From SHVO01 sp050250575 (GTDB lineage: Bacteria > Pseudomonadota > Alphaproteobacteria > Rhodospirillales > Rhodospirillaceae), in assembly GCA_050250575.1 (NCBI GenBank), contig JBFWOJ010000018.1, positions 1 to 64,000 on the forward strand: 64,000 nucleotides of DNA, given 5' to 3'. The translations under genes were made by a program, and so were the position numbers. This document shows positions 26,863-34,517 of the stretch, piece by piece (the stretch's first letter is position 1; each line of letters starts with the position of its first letter). The notes under the pieces were generated by a model, which was given only the letters and a program-made list of their open reading frames with translations, had not been told where the DNA came from and did not search any database.

Positions 26863-27270
26863 TTAACCCGGCGCGCTGTTCAGCGCCGCCATGACCGCGC
26901 CGACGAAGCCGCCGACCAGCAAGATCGCCGTGGGGATGAAGCTGAGGCCAAATCCCAGGCTGCGGTTCACGCCGGCATAATAGCGGAAGGCGTAGATCAC
27001 GCGTCCGATCGGCCAGAAGACGCCGATCGCCGCGGCAGGCGAATCGCCCCACGCCGCCGCGAAAAGCACGAGCGCCGGAACGAATATGGCGAGCTGCTCG
27101 AGGGTGTTGCCCTGAACGCGAAGCACGCGCTCGAACTCTACCGGCCCCGTCATCGTCGGCGCGCTGATCTTGAATTTGCCGCGCGCGCTGCCAACGCGCA
27201 TGGTGACCCAGAAGTAAACGAAAAGCCCTAAACACAGCACAATTGCGGTGTACGGATAGCTCCCGATCAT
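26863..27270 (-). CDS. MAPEG family membrane protein
   Basis: A 135-residue protein from the ATG whose complement ends at 27270 (MIGSYPYTAIVLCLGLF). Four hydrophobic segments and the MAPEG-type region FERVLRVQGNTLEQLAIFVP are present, followed by YAGVNRSLGFGLSF. Eukaryotic members are glutathione-dependent; bacterial ones are mostly uncharacterised. The same frame stays open for 1.8 kb upstream on the minus strand, but that extension lies antisense to the decarboxylase gene and is a shadow. Confidence 0.88.
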   Translation of the reverse strand: MIGSYPYTAIVLCLGLFVYFWVTMRVGSARGKFKISAPTMTGPVEFERVLRVQGNTLEQLAIFVPALVLFAAAWGDSPAAAIGVFWPIGRVIYAFRYYAGVNRSLGFGLSFIPTAILLVGGFVGAVMAALNSAPG

Positions 27271-27289
27271 GATGGTCTCCCCCGAGATG

Positions 27290-27314
27290 CGCGCGCGGCA
27301 AAACGCCGCGCGCG
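27290..27314. repeat. GC-only inverted repeat upstream of the polyamine locus
   Basis: A 10-bp perfect inverted repeat (CGCGCGCGGC at 27290-27299, GCCGCGCGCG at 27305-27314) with a five-base A-rich loop. It has no T run, so it is not a standard terminator. It sits between the divergent MAPEG gene and the leader ORF of the decarboxylase gene. Confidence 0.5.
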
Positions 27315-27529
27315 GCGCTCGCGCGCCGCATCGACTCTCCGGCGCGGGGAGGCTGGAGTCAAAAAAATTGCGCTGCGGGACATTTTTTCTTGATTTCCTG
27401 CACAGAAGGCGTAAATGCGAACTCAGACGTACGCGCACGTGCCTAAAGCAAATCGCCGTTAAGCAACGACGTAAGCGTCCTTTAGTTGGTTGGACTTGTT
27501 GTTTGTCTGATTGATAAAGGAGGCCGTGC

Positions 27530-27664
27530 ATGCCCCTTCCGAAAGTACAGAAGCGTCCTCGACGAGCCGCCTGCGTTCCGGCGGCCCTCGTTAATTGCCG
27601 GCATATCGCCTGGGACGGCCACGATCTCGTGGTCATCTCCAGGTTCGACGTGATCCGGGGTTGA
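27530..27664 (+). CDS. Candidate 44-residue leader ORF upstream of the decarboxylase gene
   Basis: A short frame from ATG 27530 to TGA 27664, preceded by a near-consensus AAAGGAGG. It encodes a basic peptide beginning MPLPKVQKRPRRAACVPAAL. It ends about 100 bases before the start of the ornithine-decarboxylase-like gene on the same strand, in a long untranslated region. In E. coli the speF leader contains an ornithine-sensing peptide; whether this one has a similar role is inference from position only. The strong ribosome binding site is the best evidence that it is translated. Confidence 0.45.
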   Translation: MPLPKVQKRPRRAACVPAALVNCRHIAWDGHDLVVISRFDVIRG

Positions 27665-27765
27665 GAATCAATCCTGACAATCGAACGGTCCCGGGGCGGG
27701 TGCCCGCCGGGAACTGAGGTTATTTGCGCCGTCGAAAACGGCCATGCTGGGGAATAGCGAGAGAA

Positions 27766-29157
27766 ATGTACGAAGAAAAGTCGCGTAACAACGTCGCAAA
27801 ACTGATCACCGCCGACGCTCCGGAGCACCTCTATCGCTCCGTCGACGACGTCGCCAAGCGCCTCAAGCCCGAAGGCCCGGTGCAGTGCATTTTCCCGGCG
27901 TCGATCCGCAGCCAGGCTGAGAAGTTCCTGACCCAGTTCCCGGGCCAGGTCCTTTACGCCGTGAAGTGCAATCCGGGCGCCGAGTTCCTGCGCCACATGT
28001 TCGCCGCGGGCGTACGCCAGTTCGACGTCGCCTCGCTCGACGAAGTGCGCCTGGTGAAGGGCCTGTTCGGCAAGGCCGCCCAGCTCCACTTCATGCACCC
28101 GGTGAAGAGCCGCGAGTCCATCCGTACCGCCTATAAGCTGGGCGTGCGCACCTTCTCGCTCGACACCGCGGGCGAGCTCCTCAAGATCCTGGAAGAGACC
28201 AAGAGCGCGAAGGACCTCAACCTGTTCATCCGCCTCGCGGTGACGGGCAACGGCTCGGCGGCTTACGACCTGTCCGGCAAGTTCGGCGCGGCGCCCTCCA
28301 CGGCGGCCGATCTGCTCCGTCACGCCCGCAAGGTCGCGCACAAGGTCGGTGTCTGCTTCCATGTCGGCTCTCAGTGCATGGACCCGGCCGCTTACAAGCT
28401 CGCCATCGCCCGGGCGATCGAAGTGGTCGCAAAGGCCCGCGTGAAGATCGACGTCCTCGACGTGGGCGGCGGCTTCCCGGCCACCTACCCGAACATGACC
28501 CCGCCGGCGCTGGAGAATTACTTCGCCGCGATCACCGAGGCGGCCCAGCCGATGGTGGAGCAGGGCACCGAGCTGTGGTGCGAACCTGGCCGTGCGATGG
28601 TCGCGGCCGGCGGCGCCATGCTTGTGCGCGTGACCCTGCGCAAAGGCCGGCGGCTGTATATCAACGATGGCACCTACGGCAGCCTGTTCGACGCCGGGGC
28701 CCTCAATTGGCGTTTCCCGGTGCGGCTGGTACGTCCGCTGTCCCGCTCCGGCAAGAACTCGAATGCGCCCAACACCCGTACGCCGTCCGAGAAGCTTGTG
28801 GCTTTCACGTTCTACGGCCCGACCTGCGACAACCTGGACAAGATGAAGGGTCCCTTCATGCTCCCGGAAGACACTCAGGAAGGGGACTGGATCGAAATCG
28901 GCATGCTGGGCTCGTACGGCTCGACCATGCAGACCCGGTTCAACGGTTTCCACTCCTCGGCGACCGCGACGGTGTGGCCGGAGGCGGCCCCGTTCGCCGC
29001 CGAGCGTCCGCGCCGCGGGGTGACCTTGCGGGTTGTACCGAAGCAACCGGCCGAAGGGCCCGCCCAGCTCGCGCTGGAAGCGCCGCAGCGGTCTGCGCCT
29101 GCGGATGAATTGGCCGCGGACGGCAACATCCGTGCGGAATCCCTTGAGCTAAAGTAA
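27766..29157 (+). CDS. Type III (alanine racemase fold) ornithine/lysine decarboxylase-like protein
   Basis: A 463-residue PLP enzyme starting at ATG 27766. The PLP lysine is Lys67 in LYAVKCNPGAEFL, the glycine-rich phosphate loop is DVGGGFPATYPN, WCEPGRAMVA binds the ring, and YGPTCDNLD holds the catalytic cysteine at about residue 354. This is the eukaryote-like fold type III decarboxylase of alphaproteobacteria, making putrescine (or cadaverine) from ornithine (or lysine). The extended N-terminus and the Pro-rich C-terminal tail add to the usual 380-residue core. The next gene encodes a deoxyhypusine-synthase homologue, so the locus makes polyamines. Confidence 0.92.
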   Translation: MYEEKSRNNVAKLITADAPEHLYRSVDDVAKRLKPEGPVQCIFPASIRSQAEKFLTQFPGQVLYAVKCNPGAEFLRHMFAAGVRQFDVASLDEVRLVKGLFGKAAQLHFMHPVKSRESIRTAYKLGVRTFSLDTAGELLKILEETKSAKDLNLFIRLAVTGNGSAAYDLSGKFGAAPSTAADLLRHARKVAHKVGVCFHVGSQCMDPAAYKLAIARAIEVVAKARVKIDVLDVGGGFPATYPNMTPPALENYFAAITEAAQPMVEQGTELWCEPGRAMVAAGGAMLVRVTLRKGRRLYINDGTYGSLFDAGALNWRFPVRLVRPLSRSGKNSNAPNTRTPSEKLVAFTFYGPTCDNLDKMKGPFMLPEDTQEGDWIEIGMLGSYGSTMQTRFNGFHSSATATVWPEAAPFAAERPRRGVTLRVVPKQPAEGPAQLALEAPQRSAPADELAADGNIRAESLELK

Positions 29158-29181
29158 GCACCGTTCCAAGTTAAGTTCTGG

Positions 29182-29210
29182 GGGGCGGCGCGCTTGCCGC
29201 CCCTTCATTT
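29182..29210 (+). terminator. Hairpin between the two polyamine genes, possible attenuator
   Basis: An 8-bp perfect GC stem (GGGGCGGC at 29182-29189, GCCGCCCC at 29196-29203) is followed by TTCATTTT. The T run is interrupted, so termination would be partial. It lies in the 81-bp gap between the decarboxylase and deoxyhypusine-synthase-like genes and would lower expression of the second. Confidence 0.55.
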
Positions 29211-29238
29211 TGCCTTCATCTGAAAGGATGGCCGACCC

Positions 29239-30345
29239 ATGGCTGCGTCCAAGACTTCGAAATCCGCGAAAAAGAGCAAATCTTCGTCCAAGGCGCCGGC
29301 CGCGGTCGGCTCCAAGAAGGGCGACAACCGCAAGGCCATGCTGCTGTCGAAGCCGGTCGAGCACATCGACATGACCTCCTTCGACGCGCGGCCGATCATC
29401 GATTCCATGCGCAAGATGTCGTTCACCTCGCGCGACACCGCGCGCGCGGCCGAGATCTTCAACATGATGCTCGCCGATCCGAAGTGCGCGGTGATTCTCA
29501 CGCTTGCGGGCTCGACGTCGGCCGGCGGGTGCATGCAGGTCTATGCCGACATGGTGCGCTTCGGCATGGTCGACGCCATCGTCGCCACCGGCGCGTCGAT
29601 CGTCGACATGGACTTCTTCGAGGCCATGGGTCACCGCCATTACCAGGGCTCGCAGTTCAACGACGATAAGGACCTGCGCGACCTTTACATCGACCGCATC
29701 TACGACACCTACATCGACGAGGAGGAGCTGCAGCGCACCGACCGGACGATCGGCGAGATCGCCGACAGCCTGCCGCCGGGGCCGTACTCGAGCCGCGCCT
29801 TCATTCGCGAGATGGGCCGTTGGCTTAAGACCCAGAAGAACCGCAAGAAGAATTCGCTGGTCGAACTCGCCTATGATCACGATGTGCCGATCTTCTGCCC
29901 GGCCTTCACGGACAGCTCGGCGGGCTTCGGGCTTGTGCTCCACCAGGTGCGCAATCCCAAGAACCACATCACGATCGATTCGATCGCGGACTTCCGCGAG
30001 CTCACCGACGTCAAGATCAAGGCGGGCGGCACGGGCCTGTTCATGATCGGCGGCGGCGTGCCGAAGAACTTCGCCCAGGACACGGTGGTGTGCGCCGAGG
30101 TGCTCGGGATCGAAGCGGAGATGCATAAGTACGCGGTACAGATCACCGTGGCCGATGTGCGCGACGGCGCCTGCTCATCCTCGACGCTCAAGGAGGCCAA
30201 CTCGTGGGGCAAGGTCGACAGCTCGGTCGAGCAGATGGTGTTTGCCGAAGCGACAAGCGTTGTTCCTCTGATTGGGTCCGACGCCTATCACCGCGGTCAC
30301 TGGAAGAAGCGCAAGGCCCGCAAGTTCGCGCAGCTGTTTAAGTAG
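29239..30345 (+). CDS. Deoxyhypusine synthase-like protein (candidate homospermidine synthase)
   Basis: A 368-residue member of the deoxyhypusine synthase family with an N-terminal Lys/Ser/Ala-rich tail of about 30 residues. LTLAGSTSAGG, PAFTDSSAGFG and IGGGVPKNF bind NAD and substrate in the family. The catalytic lysine equivalent is Lys325 in EANSWGKVD. Bacteria have no eIF5A, so the protein cannot have the eukaryotic job; the active site is kept, and homologues next to alphaproteobacterial polyamine genes are thought to transfer an aminobutyl group to putrescine, giving homospermidine. The final product is not certain from sequence. Confidence 0.9.
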   Translation: MAASKTSKSAKKSKSSSKAPAAVGSKKGDNRKAMLLSKPVEHIDMTSFDARPIIDSMRKMSFTSRDTARAAEIFNMMLADPKCAVILTLAGSTSAGGCMQVYADMVRFGMVDAIVATGASIVDMDFFEAMGHRHYQGSQFNDDKDLRDLYIDRIYDTYIDEEELQRTDRTIGEIADSLPPGPYSSRAFIREMGRWLKTQKNRKKNSLVELAYDHDVPIFCPAFTDSSAGFGLVLHQVRNPKNHITIDSIADFRELTDVKIKAGGTGLFMIGGGVPKNFAQDTVVCAEVLGIEAEMHKYAVQITVADVRDGACSSSTLKEANSWGKVDSSVEQMVFAEATSVVPLIGSDAYHRGHWKKRKARKFAQLFK

Positions 30346-30373
30346 ACGCGCTGCACGGCGTCAAAAGTTAAAA

Positions 30374-30406
30374 GGGCGGCACCCGGAGGAGGTGCCGCCC
30401 TTTTTT
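30374..30406 (+). terminator. Rho-independent terminator of the polyamine operon
   Basis: A perfect 10-bp stem (GGGCGGCACC at 30374-30383, GGTGCCGCCC at 30391-30400) with a seven-base loop and a run of six T. Four A upstream of the stem would let it work in reverse for the convergent hydrolase gene. Confidence 0.92.
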
Positions 30407-30450
30407 GATGCGGAGCGGGTGGGGTCGCGAGAACACTATCTCCGCGTTGC

Positions 30451-31281
30451 TCACCGAGGAGTCAGTAGCTCCTTGACCGATGCGACGATCACGTCCGGTG
30501 CTTGTGTGTGTAGGTTGTGGTTGGCCCCGGCGGCGACCACGTGCTTGCCGTTTGTCACCGATTTCGCCAGCAGTTCGTGGGAGAGCCGGAAGACGTCGAT
30601 CTGGCGCGGGTCGCGGAACGGCGGCACTTCCGCGGAGACGACGATCAGCGGAATCTTGACCGGAATTTGTTGAGCGTAGACCGCAACGAATGGTGCGTTG
30701 CCGGTCTCATCCATCCTGTTGAAGGCGAAATCGCGTGGGGTTTTGGGATTGGCCTTGGCCCTCGGGGTCATTTCAGCGCCCATCGCGAGCATTGTTGCAG
30801 GCGTGTTGGGGTCGAGAAATAACAGCCCTATCACCGCATATGGATCGCGCGCGGCCCATGTCTGGATGATAAATCCACCATACGAATGACCGACCAAGAG
30901 AACGCGCTTGCCAAGACCAAGGGAGTTTACGGCGGCGCGGATGGCATCGGTTTCAGCAACGATATCGTATGCGCGCGTGGGGAGCGGACTTTTTCCGAAA
31001 CCCGGCCGGTCGTAGGCGATCACTGTCGCGCCTGTTTCCGCCGCGATGCGCGGCTGAAGATCTTTCCACTGAGAAGAATCGTGTCCGCCGCCTGACTCGA
31101 GGAAGATTGTCGGTAAGGAGGGATCGCCAACCTTTACGACGACATTGAAGGCATAGCCATTCGCTTCGACGATCTGCGGGCCGTCAATCGGAGAGCGCGC
31201 CTGAATGTCAGCAGCTTGCGCGTCAACGACGATTGACGCGAGAAGAAGCAGCAACAAGCCCAGATACGACCAGAAGCGCAT
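30451..31281 (-). CDS. Secreted alpha/beta hydrolase
   Basis: A 276-residue protein from the ATG whose complement ends at 31281, with a signal peptide (MRFWSYLGLLLLLLASIV then an Ala-Gln-Ala cleavage region). The alpha/beta hydrolase fold is clear: LESGGGHDSSQW oxyanion loop, YDRPGFGKS, and LVGHSYGGFI with the nucleophile serine; SLPTIFLE precedes them. The downstream Asp and His are expected around FLDPNTPA and AGANHNLH. Substrate unknown. The beta-lactamase-like gene on the same strand ends 38 bases upstream. Confidence 0.87.
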   Translation of the reverse strand: MRFWSYLGLLLLLLASIVVDAQAADIQARSPIDGPQIVEANGYAFNVVVKVGDPSLPTIFLESGGGHDSSQWKDLQPRIAAETGATVIAYDRPGFGKSPLPTRAYDIVAETDAIRAAVNSLGLGKRVLLVGHSYGGFIIQTWAARDPYAVIGLLFLDPNTPATMLAMGAEMTPRAKANPKTPRDFAFNRMDETGNAPFVAVYAQQIPVKIPLIVVSAEVPPFRDPRQIDVFRLSHELLAKSVTNGKHVVAAGANHNLHTQAPDVIVASVKELLTPR

Positions 31282-31319
31282 TGGAGGGAACCTCAAGTCC
31301 AGTCCGGCATGTTGAGAGC

Positions 31320-32504
31320 CTATGGTTGATCAGCCACACCCGGCGCACCGAGTATCGCGAAGACCTGTTCAGCAAGTATCAAGAGGTCGATGTGCGGATC
31401 GCCGCGGTTTGTGAGCAAGGCCAGGCCGACCTGACGCCCGGGAATGAACGCGATGTAAGCGCCGAATCCGGGTGTGGCTCCCTGTTTGGTGACGAGCGCG
31501 GCGTCGGGTGCCGGCTGCGGGGGATCGAGACGCGTGACGGGCGTGGCTTCGCGGATCATCACGGTGCCGTTGCCGGTTCTGAAGGCTTGCGAGGAAACAG
31601 GGAGCGGATACCACTCCCAGATCAGGGCTTGTTTCATCGGCCCGGCCTGGAAACGGCCGGTAGTCGCGGTTGCTAAGGCGCGTCGCAACGTGGGGTCGGT
31701 ATTGACCAGTCCGAGGTTTGCTTCCACGAAACGCAAAAGATCTCCGGCCGTTGAGCGGACGCCAAACGCTTCTGCGGCAAGGGGGAAATCTTCCAACGCC
31801 GGCATCCGTGGGACGGGCTGACCGTCGCGAGAGTAGCCTTGAGCGTAGTTCTGCACCTCTTCTTGCGGCACATCATGAAAAGTGTGCGTGAGACCGAGGG
31901 GGCTGGATATCTTATCGCGGACCAATCGGGAGAACCTGCCCTTTAGCGCTCGTGCTGTGGCAAGACCGAGCAAACCGATGCTCGGATTGGCATAGCTGCG
32001 TGTGGTTCCCGTCGGCGATGCAGGCACCCAGTTGCGGAAATAGGCCACCATATCGTCGTTCGTCCGCACATCACGAGGCAATGTTTGCGGAAAACCGCCG
32101 GTGGTATGTGTTGCCAAGTCAAGCAACGAAACATGATCGAGGTGAGTGCCGCTGATTTCCGGTACGTGTCGGCTCGCTGCGTCCTCCCACCGGAGGGCCC
32201 CGGTTTCGGCGGCATAAGCAGCGAGGATCGCGGTGAACGTCTTACTGACCGATCCGATTTCGAAGATCGTGCGGTCATTGACCTTGGTTCCCGTCTCCCT
32301 CGAAGCAACCCCATAGAAGAGAAGCTGCCGCCCGGCGGGTGTCACCACGCCGATCGCGAGGCCGGGCGCATTGGCGCGCTCCATGAACGCTTGTGCCGCG
32401 GCATTGATTCGAGGCTCGTCATAAACCTGCGCGTAGGCAGGGGGGTGCGAGAAGATAAACAGCCCGGCCGCGAGCTTGAAAAAGCCGACGCGAAGACCGT
32501 TCAT
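31320..32504 (-). CDS. Class C beta-lactamase-like serine hydrolase
   Basis: A 394-residue secreted protein from the ATG whose complement ends at 32504; signal peptide over about residues 1-25 (AAGLFIFSHPPAYAQ). Active-site motifs are in AmpC order: SVSK with Ser85 and Lys88, YAN at 171-173, and KQG at 340-342 in place of KTG, followed by the very AmpC-like GFGAYIAFIPGRQVGLALL. Length matches AmpC. It may be a true cephalosporinase with an altered third motif or a related esterase or D,D-peptidase. There is no ampR next to it. The start overlaps the stop of a small upstream ORF by four bases. Confidence 0.88.
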   Translation of the reverse strand: MNGLRVGFFKLAAGLFIFSHPPAYAQVYDEPRINAAAQAFMERANAPGLAIGVVTPAGRQLLFYGVASRETGTKVNDRTIFEIGSVSKTFTAILAAYAAETGALRWEDAASRHVPEISGTHLDHVSLLDLATHTTGGFPQTLPRDVRTNDDMVAYFRNWVPASPTGTTRSYANPSIGLLGLATARALKGRFSRLVRDKISSPLGLTHTFHDVPQEEVQNYAQGYSRDGQPVPRMPALEDFPLAAEAFGVRSTAGDLLRFVEANLGLVNTDPTLRRALATATTGRFQAGPMKQALIWEWYPLPVSSQAFRTGNGTVMIREATPVTRLDPPQPAPDAALVTKQGATPGFGAYIAFIPGRQVGLALLTNRGDPHIDLLILAEQVFAILGAPGVADQP

Positions 32505-32707
32505 GGGGTGTCGCTCGATCGAGGCGCGCCCACCAGCTCCAGCCGCGCCGACTCGCCGACGTTTACAACCAGATTGAAGATGCTCCCGGCGGGCTCTGAT
32601 TTGCCAATCGAGACCGCCCACGAGCTGCCGGCGCACGAATTCATTCCGATCAGGCAGAAGCCGCCGACAATCAGGAGCGAAACAATGCGTGTAATCCCGG
32701 GATCCAT
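32501..32707 (-). CDS. Small membrane or lipoprotein-like protein coupled to the beta-lactamase gene
   Basis: A 68-residue frame from the ATG whose complement ends at 32707, preceded by GGGAG. It has one hydrophobic segment, IVSLLIVGGFCLIGMNSC, which could be a membrane helix or a lipoprotein signal with an imperfect lipobox. Its TGA overlaps the ATG of the beta-lactamase-like gene (ATGA), a sign of translational coupling. No family is recognised. A good ribosome binding site and the overlap favour a real gene. Confidence 0.5.
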   Translation of the reverse strand: MDPGITRIVSLLIVGGFCLIGMNSCAGSSWAVSIGKSEPAGSIFNLVVNVGESARLELVGAPRSSDTP

Positions 32708-32734
32708 AGGGATCTCCCAACCAATCGTATCCGG

Positions 32735-33454
32735 CTAGATGCTGTCCGGCATATTGACCTTGCCGGCGCCCATGATGTCGAAGTCGTGACGCTCGGGGCG
32801 GGTGACAAGATCGACATTTCCGGCGCCCATGATCGTCACGTCGGCGTCGTCCGAGGGCGCGGCCTCGGCCTTACCGGCGCCCATGATCGCGAGCTTGAGG
32901 CGTTTCGTAGCCAGCTTGCCGACCCGAGCCTCCCCGGCGCCCGCAATCGTCAATTTCAGGCTGTCGATGCGGCCGTCGGCTTCAACCTTGCCGGCGCCTG
33001 CGACGGTCAATTCAAGATCGGCCTGTTCGATGCCTTCCATGCTGAGCTCGCCGGCGCCGGCCACGGTGATTTCGCGGAAGTCGACTCCCGGCAGTGTGAT
33101 TTCGATCTTATCGTCGATATCGCCGCACACGTGCACCGCGCCGTCATGAAGGCGAATGTTCGCGAGATCGTCTGCGTCGCCGCTGATGACGACCTCGGTG
33201 CCTTCACCTCGGCGCCAACGCGTTTCCGCCGGAACGGCAATGACGACTTTACTGCTGCCGTCCCAGGCGATTCGCCCTTCGGATCCGGTTACGTTGGGAG
33301 CCTCACCGTCGCAATCGTCGCCGCGGAACCCGTCTTTGAAGAGGCGGTGCGACCAGCCGAGGTCGCGATTTCCATCGCTGATCGATGCGCCCATGGCGAA
33401 AGTCACGACGCCGATCGTGATGCCGCCGAGGGCGATCCAGCCAAGCGTTTTCAT
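32735..33454 (-). CDS. DUF2807 (GIN domain) repeat protein
   Basis: A 239-residue exported protein from the ATG whose complement ends at 33454; the N-terminus MKTLGWIALGGITIGVVTF is a signal or anchor segment. After a Trp/Arg-rich region comes a right-handed beta-helix-like tract made of short repeats with a VAGAG or IMGAG core, six copies in about 110 residues (AGAGELSMEG, AGAGKVEADG, AGAGEARVG and so on). This is the DUF2807 pattern; members are extracytoplasmic, function unknown. It sits just downstream of the DUF1700 gene and is likely cotranscribed with it and padR. Confidence 0.86.
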   Translation of the reverse strand: MKTLGWIALGGITIGVVTFAMGASISDGNRDLGWSHRLFKDGFRGDDCDGEAPNVTGSEGRIAWDGSSKVVIAVPAETRWRRGEGTEVVISGDADDLANIRLHDGAVHVCGDIDDKIEITLPGVDFREITVAGAGELSMEGIEQADLELTVAGAGKVEADGRIDSLKLTIAGAGEARVGKLATKRLKLAIMGAGKAEAAPSDDADVTIMGAGNVDLVTRPERHDFDIMGAGKVNMPDSI

Positions 33455-33471
33455 GAAAGTCCCTTTTTCTT

Positions 33472-34053
33472 TTAGGAGTGTGACGGCGCGGCATCGCCGC
33501 GCTCGAGGAGCGTGTAATGAAGGCGCGCGAACTTCATGAGAAGGCGTACGCACGCATCCACCAGCCAAATCAGGAAGGCGCCCCCACCGACGCCGAAGGC
33601 GATGAAGCTCACGCCGAACAGCCCGGTTGCGAGCTTATTGAACATCAGATCCGGACCGCCGAGATCGAGGATCGACACCAGCATCGCGATGCCGACGAAG
33701 AAGAGCACGACCGCGACAAGGCCCGCGATGGCGATGAAGAGCAGGAGAAAGCCCAGCACCGGCAGGAGGATGATGAAGTCCATGGCAATGAGCGCGACGA
33801 AGCCCGCCACCGCTGCCGCGAAGGCGCCCGGGCTGCGCTGGCGCTCCCAACGCTTGAAACCGGCTTCGGCGCGGAGCTCGCGGGCAAGGCGCACGGGATC
33901 GCCGAGCGCGCGGGCGATATCGGCTTCGTTCCGGCCCGCTGATTCGCCCGCCGCGAAATATTCAGCATAGTCGGCGACGATGTCGTCGATCTCGGCCGGG
34001 GGAAGCCCCTGGAGCCGGGTGCGCAAAGTTTCGAGAAATTCACTTCTGGTCAT
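33472..34053 (-). CDS. DUF1700 membrane protein
   Basis: A 193-residue protein from the ATG whose complement ends at 34053. The cytoplasmic N-terminus is the DUF1700 helical unit: MTRSEFLETLRTRLQGLP then VADYAEYFAAG and DPVRLARELRAE. About four membrane helices follow (FAAAVAGFVALIAMDFIILL to FIAFGVGGGAFLIWLVD). DUF1700 proteins often pair with PadR regulators and may act as membrane partners of the regulated response. The start overlaps the padR stop by four bases (ATGA). DUF2807 follows. Confidence 0.9.
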   Translation of the reverse strand: MTRSEFLETLRTRLQGLPPAEIDDIVADYAEYFAAGESAGRNEADIARALGDPVRLARELRAEAGFKRWERQRSPGAFAAAVAGFVALIAMDFIILLPVLGFLLLFIAIAGLVAVVLFFVGIAMLVSILDLGGPDLMFNKLATGLFGVSFIAFGVGGGAFLIWLVDACVRLLMKFARLHYTLLERGDAAPSHS

Positions 34054-34412
34054 TCGGCAACTCCGAGAATTCGTTCCTCTGCCGCGATCCCGGCGTCGGC
34101 GAGGATGCGCGCAACGTCGGCCGAGAAAGTCCGCCATTCCGCCGCCTGCGCGGCGAGGGCGGCATGTCCGGCTTTGGTCAGCTGGTAATATTTGCGAGGC
34201 GGGCCGCTGCTCGACTCTTCGAGGTAGGTTTTCACCAGGCCTTCGGTCTGCATGCGGCGCATCAGGGGGTAGATCGTGCCTTCGCCCATGCCGATGTCGT
34301 CGGCCAGGCGGCTGGCGATGTCGTAGGCGTAGCCGTCCCGTTTCGCGAGAAGCGCCATGACGCACATCTCGAGAACGCCTTTGCGCAACTGAACCTGAAG
34401 TGATTCCGACAT
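34050..34412 (-). CDS. PadR family transcriptional regulator
   Basis: A 120-residue winged-helix regulator: VQLRKGVLEMCVMALLAKRDGYAYDIASRL, IGMGEGTIYPLMRRMQTEGLV and RKYYQLTKAG are the PadR recognition helix, wing and hinge. PadR proteins repress stress or export genes and release DNA on ligand binding. It is first in the unit padR-DUF1700-DUF2807 and probably controls itself through the palindrome at 34457. Confidence 0.93.
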   Translation of the reverse strand: MSESLQVQLRKGVLEMCVMALLAKRDGYAYDIASRLADDIGMGEGTIYPLMRRMQTEGLVKTYLEESSSGPPRKYYQLTKAGHAALAAQAAEWRTFSADVARILADAGIAAEERILGVAE

Positions 34413-34456
34413 GAAGGGACGCTTCCTTGCACTGATAGGTACACGTTATAGCATGA

Positions 34457-34475
34457 TACCTTGTTATGCAAGGTA
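34457..34475. promoter_or_regulatory. Candidate PadR operator
   Basis: A perfect inverted repeat, TACCTTG and CAAGGTA around TTATG, lies 45 bp upstream of the padR start. A related half-site pair, GGTA at 34438-34441 and TACC at 34457-34460, overlaps it. Position and symmetry fit PadR autoregulation; the exact regulator is inferred from proximity. Confidence 0.55.
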
Positions 34476-34517
34476 GTAATTTGTCCGGATTTTTGGCAAT
34501 GCACCGCGTTGATTTCG

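Noticed and set aside
26863..29046. A 727-codon minus-strand frame opposite the decarboxylase gene
   Set aside because: Only the last 135 codons (MAPEG) resemble a protein; the rest is antisense to a clear PLP enzyme and is a GC-rich shadow.
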